Assembly: GCA_013003675.1 (NCBI GenBank)
Contig: JABDIP010000292.1
Span: 1-5,205, forward strand
Direction: 5' to 3'
Length of the DNA stretch: 5,205 bases
Origin: Inquilinus sp.
Lineage (GTDB): Bacteria > Pseudomonadota > Alphaproteobacteria > DSM-16000 > Inquilinaceae
This document shows, piece by piece, positions 1 through 5,205 of this stretch; within the stretch, counting starts at the first letter, position 1; each line of letters opens with the position of its first letter. The notes beneath the pieces were generated by a model. The model had not been told where the DNA came from and did no database searches. It saw nothing but the letters and a program-made list of their open reading frames with translations. A program made the position numbers and the translations under genes.

Positions 1-942
1 GCGGAAGCCGAACAGCCGCTCGGTCCGCTGCCGCTCCCAGACCAGGGAATCGAACGGCGACAACAGGGCCCGCGCCGTCACCCGGCTTGGGATGGCGGCC
101 TCGGGATGCAGATAGGCCGGTTGCTGCCAACCTTCGACGGCGACGGGCATCAGGGCGCCGGCCTCGACCAGCTCGGCGACCCGCACCTTGCCGTCGGCGG
201 CGTCGAGGCGGAAATAGTCGCGCAGATCGCGTTCCGTGGCGATACCGAGAGCGGCGGCGGCGATGCGGATCAAGCCCCGCTGGGCCTCGTCTTCCGCTGG
301 CGTCGGTTGGTCGAGCACCGTCGGCGGCAGCACCCGCTCCGGTAAATCGTAGAGCCGTTCGAAGCCGCGGCGACCGGCGGTGGTGACGCGGCCGGCCCAG
401 AACAGCCACTCCAGTGCCAGCTTGCCGCCGTGCCAGCCCCACCAGGGGCCGGTGCGGCGCTCTTCCAATTCGAGGTCGGAGACGCCGATCGGCCCGCGCG
501 CCGCGACCTCGGCGAACACCGCCTCGACTTCCTCGGGCCGCTCTCGGGCGAAGTCGCTGACGCCGCCCCACACCCCCTGATGCCGCTCCGCCCGAGCCAT
601 ACGCCAGCGCAACAAGGGCTGGGTTTCCACCGGCAGCAGTGACGCCTCGTGTCCCCAATACTCGAACAACCGCCGCTGCGACCGGCGGCCATAGGCGAGG
701 TCGTGCAGCAGGTCGCGGCGCCAGGGGCCGAGCCGCGAGAACAGGGGCAGATAATGTGACCGGACCAGGACGTTGACCGAGTCGATCTGGATAAGGCCGA
801 TCCGGTCGAAGACCGCACCGAGATGTCGCCGGTCGTGGCGGATGCCGCGCCGCGCGGTCGGTGCGAAGCCCTGCGCGGCAAGGGCGATGCGCCTTGCCTG
901 CTTGGACGAAATGCGGTCGGCGTTAACCGGCGAGGCGGGCAT
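1..942 (-). CDS. YcaQ/AlkX-family winged-helix DNA glycosylase (5' part; C-terminus outside window)
   Basis: Family members are DNA glycosylases that remove bulky alkylated bases and unhook interstrand crosslinks; E. coli YcaQ (AlkX) is the model. The first 314 residues are present, against roughly 400 for a full family member, and the frame stays open at the left edge. Seen in the translation: an N-terminal ISxxxARRIALAAQGF segment (residues 11-26), the putative catalytic motif Q52-I53-D54 followed by SVNVLVRSHYLPLFSRLG, FEYWGHEASLLP (93-104), GPWWGW (165-170) leading into KLALEWLFWAGRV, and LLSPFDSLVWERQRTERLFGF (from 293), which is highly typical of the family. The Q-hydrophobic-D form of the motif matches the AlkX/YcaQ branch rather than the QxQ AlkZ branch. 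The ATG at 942 puts the first family block at the expected distance. A GTG at 951 is an alternative, and neither start has a strong Shine-Dalgarno sequence. The gene is divergent from the ATPase. The family call is firm; the substrate is inferred. Confidence 0.93.
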   Translation of the reverse strand, partial: MPASPVNADRISSKQARRIALAAQGFAPTARRGIRHDRRHLGAVFDRIGLIQIDSVNVLVRSHYLPLFSRLGPWRRDLLHDLAYGRRSQRRLFEYWGHEASLLPVETQPLLRWRMARAERHQGVWGGVSDFARERPEEVEAVFAEVAARGPIGVSDLELEERRTGPWWGWHGGKLALEWLFWAGRVTTAGRRGFERLYDLPERVLPPTVLDQPTPAEDEAQRGLIRIAAAALGIATERDLRDYFRLDAADGKVRVAELVEAGALMPVAVEGWQQPAYLHPEAAIPSRVTARALLSPFDSLVWERQRTERLFGFR

Positions 943-1221
943 GGCGGGCACCGGATGCGGCGTGAGATGGGCGGCGCAGTCTGGCGAGACGACGGGCGGG
1001 CGGCAAGGCCGCCGTCGGCGACGGGGCCGGCTGTCTCTGCGGGCGGCTGCCGGTCGGATGCTTGACGCAGATCATCGCCGCCGATGCCGCCCGGTGGGAC
1101 CGTCCTGCGCCGGCCCCACGCGGCCGCCGCCCCGCCGTGCGAAAGCCCGTCAACGATCTCAAGGACGACGCGGCAGGAGTGGTCCGGCGCGTGGCGGCTG
1201 GCCCCGAACCGAGGCGCGCCG
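943..1221. other. Divergent intergenic region, no gene recognised
   Basis: This stretch of about 280 bases separates the leftward glycosylase gene from the rightward ATPase gene, so both promoters should lie here. It is extremely GC-rich. I see no convincing -35/-10 pair: TTGACG at 1062-1067 has no acceptable -10 at normal spacing. A short perfect inverted repeat (CCGTC at 1012-1016, GACGG at 1020-1024) has no T-tract and is expected by chance at this GC content. Open frames cross the region, but their translations are arginine/alanine/proline-rich and show no family resemblance. Confidence 0.6.
1211..1214 (+). promoter_or_regulatory. Ribosome binding site for the P-type ATPase
   Basis: GAGG lies seven bases before the ATG at 1222. 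It supports this start over the in-frame ATG at 1084, whose extra 46 residues look like translated intergenic DNA. Confidence 0.55.
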
Positions 1222-3972
1222 ATGACGACGATCGATGCTGACGATGTGGCCGTTCCCTGGCACGCGCGGACCGCCGACGAGGCACTGGCCGAAATCGGCG
1301 GCTCCGGCCATGGGCTTGGCGTCGAGGAGGCCGCCCTTCGGCTCGACCGCTACGGTGCCAACCGGCTGACTCCGCCGAAACGGCGCGGGCCTCTGCTGCG
1401 CTTCGTCCTGCAATTCCACAATCTGCTGATCTATGTGCTGCTGGCCGCCGGCGCCATCACGGCGGCGCTGCGCCATTGGGTCGACGCAGCGGTGATCTTC
1501 GGCGTCGTCCTGGTCAACGGGGTCATCGGCTTTATCCAGGAAGGCAAGGCGGAGCAGGCGCTGGAGGCGATCCGCGGCCTGCTGTCAGCGACCGCGACAG
1601 TGTTGCGCGACGGTCACCGGAAAGTCCTGTCGGCTGCCGATCTGGTGCCGGGCGACATCGTCCTGCTGCAGTCCGGCGACAAGGTTCCGGCCGATCTCAG
1701 GCTGCTCGCGGCGCGCGGCCTGCGAATCCAGGAATCCATGCTGACCGGCGAGTCTCTGCCGGTCGACAAGGCCAGCGGCGCCTTGCCGGAGGAGACGCCG
1801 CTCACCGACCGCACGGCAATGGCGTTCTCCAGCACCCTGGTCACCCACGGCCAGGGTACCGGGGTGGTGATCGCCACCGGCGACCGGACCGAGATCGGCC
1901 GGATCAGCACCATGCTGGTCGAGGTGGAGTCGCTCGAAACGCCGCTGGTGCGGCAGATGGCGGTGTTCGGCCGGGTGCTGACGGCGGCGATCGTCGTCGT
2001 CGCGGTGGCGACCGCCCTGTTCGGAACCTCCGTCCGCGGCTATGCGGTCGACGACATGTTCCTGGCCGCGGTCGGCTTGGCGGTCGCCGCCATCCCCGAG
2101 GGCCTGCCCGCGATCATGACCATCACTTTGGCGATCGGCGTCCAGCGCATGGCCCGGCGACGGGCGATCATCCGCCGGCTGCCGGCGGTGGAGACCCTCG
2201 GCTCGGTCTCGGTGATCTGCTCCGACAAGACCGGCACGCTGACCCGCAACGAGATGACCGTGCGGTCGATTGCCACCGGCCGCCACCTGTTCGACGTCGG
2301 CGGCACCGGCTATGCGCCGGCCGGCGCCTTCGAGCTGGACGGCGAGGAGGTCGCCGCGGAGCACCGGCCGTTGCTGCGCTCGCTGATCCATGGCGCCCTG
2401 CTCTGCAGCGACGCGGTCCTGCGCGAGAGCGAGGGGCAGTGGACCGTGGAGGGCGACCCGACCGAGGGGGCGCTGGTCGCCACGGCGCTGAAGGCCGGGT
2501 TCGACCCGGTCTTCGAGAACCAGTGCTGGCCGCGGATCGACGTGATCCCGTTCGATTCCGAGCACCGCTTCATGGCGACCCTGAACCACGACCATGAGGG
2601 GCACGCGGTCATCCATGTGAAAGGCGCGCCGGAGCGCCTACTCGAGATGTGCGACCGGCAGTCCACCTATGACGGCGAGGAGCCGCTCGACCCCGCCTAT
2701 TGGCACCAGCGGATGGACGAGATCGGCGGCCGCGGCCACCGGCTGCTGGCGCTGGCCCGGCGCGACACGACGACCGATCATCGCGACCTGCTGTTCGACG
2801 ATGTCGAGGACGGGCTGATCTTTGTCGGGTTGTTCGGGCAACTTGACCCGCCTCGCGAAGAGGCGGTGGCGGCGGTGGCGCGCTGCCGCCGCGCCGGCAT
2901 CCGCGTCAAGATGATCACCGGCGACCACGCCCGCACCGCCCGCGCGGTCGCCGGTCTGCTGGGGCTGGAGCACCCGGATGCCTGCCTCATCGGCCAGGAG
3001 ATCGACGGCCTCGACAACCAGGCGCTGCGGCAGAAGACGGCGGAGATCGACGTGTTCGCGCGGACCAGCCCGGAGCACAAGCTGCGCCTGGTCGACGCGC
3101 TGCAGGCCGACGGCGCCGTCGTGGCGATGACCGGCGACGGCGTCAACGACGCCCCGGCGCTGAAACGGGCGGCGGTCGGCGTGGCGATGGGTTTGAAGGG
3201 GACCGAGGTCGCCAAGGAATCCTCCGAGATGGTGCTGACCGACGACAATTTCGCCTCGATCGCCGACGCCGTGGAGGAAGGGCGCACCGTCTACGACAAC
3301 CTGAAGAAGGCGCTGTTGTTCATTCTGCCGACCAATGGCGGCGAGGCCTTCACGATCCTGACCGCGATCGCCTTCGGCCGGGCCTTGCCGATCACCGCGG
3401 CACAGATCCTGTGGATCAACATGATCACCGCCGTCACCCTGGCGCTGGCGCTCGCCTTCGAGCCGGCGGAGCCGCGGGTGATGCGCCGCCGGCCGCGTCG
3501 CCCGGACGAGCCGTTGCTGTCCGGTTTCCTGGTCTGGCGCGTCTTGCTGGTCTCGGCCGTCCTGGTGCTCGGCGTGTTCGGCGTCTTCCTGTGGGTGCGG
3601 GTTGGCGGCGACGATCTGGAGACGGCCCGAACAGCGGCGGTGAATACGCTGGTGATGTTCGAGGTCTTCTACCTGCTCAACGTGCGCCGGATGGAGGCGC
3701 CGGCCTATTCCGGGCTGGCCAATGGCGAGGCGCGGGCGACCTGGATCGCGGTCGCGATCGTGGTCCTGTTCCAGATCGCCTACACCTACCTGCCACCCTT
3801 CCAGACGGTGTTCGACTCACGACCGCTGTCGTTCGAGATCTGGCTGCTGATCCTGGCGGTGCCGGCGGCGATCTTCGTCCTCATCGAACTGGAGAAACTG
3901 CTGCACCGGCCGGTGCGCCGTCTGTTGCGCCGGCGCCTAGGCATGCCGCAGATCAGACGACGGACGGGCTAA
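1222..3972 (+). CDS. P2-type (Ca2+-ATPase/CtpF-like) cation-transporting P-type ATPase
   Basis: A 916-residue membrane pump that should couple ATP hydrolysis, through an aspartyl-phosphate, to cation transport across the inner membrane; the length is normal for bacterial P2 ATPases. Domains in order: N-terminal cation-ATPase segment (about 12-60), helices M1-M2 (about 65-106), actuator domain with T175-G-E-S178, M3 (251-268), M4 with P292-E-G-L-P, phosphorylation motif DKTGTLT with the acceptor D335, nucleotide domain with EGDPTEGAL (410-418), PFDSEHRF (443-450) and K467-GAPE, hinge motifs T566-G-D568 and TGDGVND (637-643), then M5 to M10. All catalytic residues are present. Compared with SERCA, cation ligands in M4 (E293), M5 (N705, E708), M6 (N733, T736) and M8 (E814) are kept, but the key M6 aspartate (SERCA D800) is A737. 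The C-terminal tail is strongly basic. The ion is therefore uncertain: Ca2+ is the default, with Mn2+, Na+ or another cation possible. It ends 28 bases from the convergent DUF2721-like gene, and I see no clear terminator between them. Confidence 0.96.
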   Translation: MTTIDADDVAVPWHARTADEALAEIGGSGHGLGVEEAALRLDRYGANRLTPPKRRGPLLRFVLQFHNLLIYVLLAAGAITAALRHWVDAAVIFGVVLVNGVIGFIQEGKAEQALEAIRGLLSATATVLRDGHRKVLSAADLVPGDIVLLQSGDKVPADLRLLAARGLRIQESMLTGESLPVDKASGALPEETPLTDRTAMAFSSTLVTHGQGTGVVIATGDRTEIGRISTMLVEVESLETPLVRQMAVFGRVLTAAIVVVAVATALFGTSVRGYAVDDMFLAAVGLAVAAIPEGLPAIMTITLAIGVQRMARRRAIIRRLPAVETLGSVSVICSDKTGTLTRNEMTVRSIATGRHLFDVGGTGYAPAGAFELDGEEVAAEHRPLLRSLIHGALLCSDAVLRESEGQWTVEGDPTEGALVATALKAGFDPVFENQCWPRIDVIPFDSEHRFMATLNHDHEGHAVIHVKGAPERLLEMCDRQSTYDGEEPLDPAYWHQRMDEIGGRGHRLLALARRDTTTDHRDLLFDDVEDGLIFVGLFGQLDPPREEAVAAVARCRRAGIRVKMITGDHARTARAVAGLLGLEHPDACLIGQEIDGLDNQALRQKTAEIDVFARTSPEHKLRLVDALQADGAVVAMTGDGVNDAPALKRAAVGVAMGLKGTEVAKESSEMVLTDDNFASIADAVEEGRTVYDNLKKALLFILPTNGGEAFTILTAIAFGRALPITAAQILWINMITAVTLALALAFEPAEPRVMRRRPRRPDEPLLSGFLVWRVLLVSAVLVLGVFGVFLWVRVGGDDLETARTAAVNTLVMFEVFYLLNVRRMEAPAYSGLANGEARATWIAVAIVVLFQIAYTYLPPFQTVFDSRPLSFEIWLLILAVPAAIFVLIELEKLLHRPVRRLLRRRLGMPQIRRRTG

Positions 3973-4000
3973 GAGGCGGTTTGCCGATACCTTGCGGTGC

Positions 4001-4408
4001 TCACTCCCCCGCATCGCCTTCGCCCGCCAGATGGTCCAGCGCCTCGATCGCCATGCGGGATTCGATCAGGAGAGTGATCAGGGCGGCGAACAGGCACAGA
4101 ACCGCAATGCAGGTGAGGACCTGCACCGCCACCGTGCCGGCGTCGGAAACGAGCATCAGCACGCCGCCGATCAGGCTGGCGCTGGCCAGGATCGCGGCGC
4201 TCGAATACAGCGCCATCAGGGCGAGACGGAACTTGCCGGCGCGGCGCATCAAGGCGGCGACGAGCTGTCGGCTTGCCGGGTCGGTTCGTCCCGCCACCTT
4301 GCCGACCTCCGCCTCCAACTGACCGAACCGTGCGGTAGTCGACATGATCAGGAGGCCGACGCCGGGGATCAGGATCACCGGTTGAATGAGGGCCGAGAAC
4401 ATGTCCAC
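4001..4408 (-). CDS. DUF2721-like small integral membrane protein
   Basis: A 135-residue protein of unknown function with three predicted membrane segments. The first (about residues 7-24, ALIQPVILIPGVGLLIMSTT) carries the P-x-G-x-GLL pattern followed by a polar/charged stretch (AxRFGQLEAEV) that resembles DUF2721 proteins. A basic cytoplasmic-looking segment follows (RRAGKFR, 55-61), then two long hydrophobic helices (about 62-87 and 93-115) and an acidic tail beginning IESRMAIEALDHL. The start is set by a GTG at 4408 with GGAG eight bases upstream. In-frame ATGs at 4402, 4441 and 4558 are possible, but the longer forms add sequence without membrane or family character and intrude on the divergent promoter region. 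It is convergent with the ATPase and divergent from the cytochrome gene, so it is probably monocistronic. The family assignment is from pattern memory; no activity can be inferred. Confidence 0.8.
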   Translation of the reverse strand: MDMFSALIQPVILIPGVGLLIMSTTARFGQLEAEVGKVAGRTDPASRQLVAALMRRAGKFRLALMALYSSAAILASASLIGGVLMLVSDAGTVAVQVLTCIAVLCLFAALITLLIESRMAIEALDHLAGEGDAGE

Positions 4409-4416
4409 GCGGCGAT

Positions 4417-4420
4417 CTCC
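4417..4420 (-). promoter_or_regulatory. Ribosome binding site deciding a GTG start
   Basis: On the minus strand GGAG lies eight bases before the GTG at 4408-4406. The nearby ATG at 4402 would be 14 bases away, which is too far for an optimal site, and the ATG at 4441 has no Shine-Dalgarno-like sequence before it. Confidence 0.55.
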
Positions 4421-4496
4421 AGATATGGCGGCTGTGGTCATGAGGCAGCGCGTAACCCATGGCGATGCTAGCGCCGGGACAGGCGACTGACCAACG

Positions 4497-4524
4497 TTGA
4501 TACGCGGTGCCTCTGCGCTATTGT
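4497..4524 (+). promoter_or_regulatory. Candidate sigma70-type promoter for the cytochrome gene
   Basis: TTGATA (4497-4502, five of six to the -35 consensus) is followed after 16 bases by TATTGT (4519-4524, four of six to the -10 consensus). It sits in the least GC-rich patch of the window, between two divergent genes, and would give a leader of roughly 70 bases before the ATG at 4600. On the opposite strand a weaker pair (TTGGTC ending at 4489, TAGCAT after 18 bases) could serve the DUF2721-like gene. Consensus matching only. Confidence 0.35.
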
Positions 4525-4599
4525 TCTTTGTAGAGTCGTCGACCGCATCTGCAACCATCTGACGAAATCGGGGCTGGCTTGGCCGACGCGCGGGATTCG

Positions 4600-5205
4600 A
4601 TGGGTTGGTTGGCCCGCACGATCTTCATCGCAACCGTTTTCGCCATCATGTTGGTCGGCGGGCTTCTGAACGATGTGCTCAGGGCCGAAGGGCAGGCGCC
4701 TGTTTGGCCTCGCGAGGCGGTTCGCGCCGGCACGGACGGCATCGATTTCGTGCCGACCGAGACCTGTGCCGGCTGCCACGCGGATCAGCTGGCCGCGTGG
4801 CAGACGTCACATCATTTCCATGCGATGGAGCGGGCCACAGACGAGACCGTGCTCGGCGATTTCTCCGGTGAGATCTTCACCCGCAGCGACGGTGCCGCCA
4901 CCCGTTTCCACAGGCGCGATGGCGGGTATTTCATCCATACCACGGGGCCGGACGGCGCGGCCGCCGATTTCGAGGTTCTGTACACATTCGGCATCGAGCC
5001 GTTGCAGCAATACCTCGTCGCCCTGCCGGGCGGTCGCCTCCAGGCCTTCACCATCGCCTGGGATCCGGCGGCGGGTCGCTGGTTCGACCTGTATCCGGCC
5101 GCCCGCTCGGAACCGGACGATCCACTGCACTGGAGCGGCCCGGTCAATAACTGGAACGCCCGCTGCGCCGAGTGCCATTCGACGGATCTCAGGACCAACT
5201 ACGAT
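4600..5205 (+). CDS. Multiheme cytochrome c, cytochrome c-554-like (N-terminal part; continues beyond window)
   Basis: Probable periplasmic electron-transfer protein; 202 residues are present and the frame is open at the right edge. It begins with a hydrophobic segment (about residues 7-24) after an arginine, which should direct export or anchor it in the inner membrane. A clear AxA signal-peptidase site is not evident, so an uncleaved anchor is plausible. Two c-type heme attachment sites are seen: C56-A-G-C59-H60 and C189-A-E-C192-H193. After the first comes WQTSHHFHAM, with histidines 71, 72 and 74 as candidate distal heme ligands. The stretch TFGIEPLQQYLVALPGGRLQAFTIAWD, then DPLHWSGPVNNWNARCAECHSTDLRTNYD, matches a widespread family of multiheme cytochromes that commonly carry TPR repeats further on; the exact reaction is not established. 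The ATG at 4600 has only a weak GGGA upstream. An in-frame TTG at 4579 would add seven residues. The family call is firm, but total heme count and C-terminal domains cannot be seen. Confidence 0.9.
   Translation, partial: MGWLARTIFIATVFAIMLVGGLLNDVLRAEGQAPVWPREAVRAGTDGIDFVPTETCAGCHADQLAAWQTSHHFHAMERATDETVLGDFSGEIFTRSDGAATRFHRRDGGYFIHTTGPDGAAADFEVLYTFGIEPLQQYLVALPGGRLQAFTIAWDPAAGRWFDLYPAARSEPDDPLHWSGPVNNWNARCAECHSTDLRTNYD

Noticed and set aside
270..881. 203-residue open frame on the minus strand within the glycosylase gene
   Set aside because: It is one frame off the true gene; the shifted translation is Ser/Arg/Pro-rich, while the frame ending at 942 shows continuous family motifs.
1012..1024. 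CCGTC/GACGG inverted repeat as a terminator or operator
   Set aside because: It has only a five-pair stem, no T-tract, and sits in extremely GC-rich sequence where such repeats are expected by chance.
1062..1090. TTGACG as the -35 element of an ATPase promoter
   Set aside because: No acceptable -10 hexamer occurs 15-18 bases downstream; the sequence there is GC-rich.
1084..1221. In-frame 46-residue N-terminal extension of the ATPase starting at an upstream ATG
   Set aside because: The added residues are arginine/alanine/proline-rich without family resemblance, and the ATG at 1222 has GAGG seven bases upstream and gives the normal N-terminus.
1476..2616. Long open frames overlapping the ATPase in other frames (343 residues antisense, 373 residues sense)
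   Set aside because: They are by-products of the high GC content over a real gene. Their translations are low-complexity, rich in Arg, Gly, Ala and Asp, without any domain.
3973..4000. Bidirectional terminator between the convergent ATPase and DUF2721-like genes
   Set aside because: Only weak three- to four-pair stems are visible and there is no T-run on either side.
3411..4322. 303-residue plus-strand open frame covering the end of the ATPase and the DUF2721-like gene
   Set aside because: It overlaps two genes supported by motifs and its translation resembles nothing recognisable.
4807..5198. Minus-strand open frames of 123 and 128 residues opposite the cytochrome
   Set aside because: They are antisense to a gene with clear heme motifs and show no family signature.

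Overview
The window is very GC-rich, with strong G/C preference at third codon positions and compact spacing. Together with the protein families present, this suggests a high-GC proteobacterium, most likely an alphaproteobacterium. That assignment rests on composition and general family resemblance only. No RNA gene, mobile element, CRISPR array or phage gene was seen.

Layout, left to right. (1) Positions 1-942, minus strand: the first 314 residues of a YcaQ/AlkX-type winged-helix DNA glycosylase, whose C-terminus lies beyond the left edge. (2) Positions 943-1221: a GC-rich divergent intergenic stretch with no recognisable gene. (3) Positions 1222-3972, plus strand: a complete 916-residue P-type cation-transporting ATPase of the P2 (Ca2+-ATPase/PMR1/CtpF-like) type, with every catalytic signature intact but an unusual ion-binding helix M6. 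(4) Positions 4001-4408, minus strand, convergent with the ATPase: a small three-helix membrane protein resembling the DUF2721 family, best started at a GTG with a good Shine-Dalgarno sequence. (5) Positions 4409-4599: a second divergent intergenic region with a candidate sigma70-type promoter facing right. (6) Positions 4600-5205, plus strand: the N-terminal 202 residues of a membrane-anchored or exported multiheme cytochrome c with two CxxCH sites so far. It runs off the right edge.

Adjacent genes always lie on opposite strands (minus, plus, minus, plus), so nothing visible forms an operon and each gene is probably its own transcription unit or the first gene of one leading out of the window. 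The genes look like a mix of DNA repair, ion transport and respiratory or redox functions rather than one dedicated system. I did not find a convincing new multi-gene system. The points most worth a second look are the ATPase M6 substitution and the poorly characterised multiheme cytochrome.
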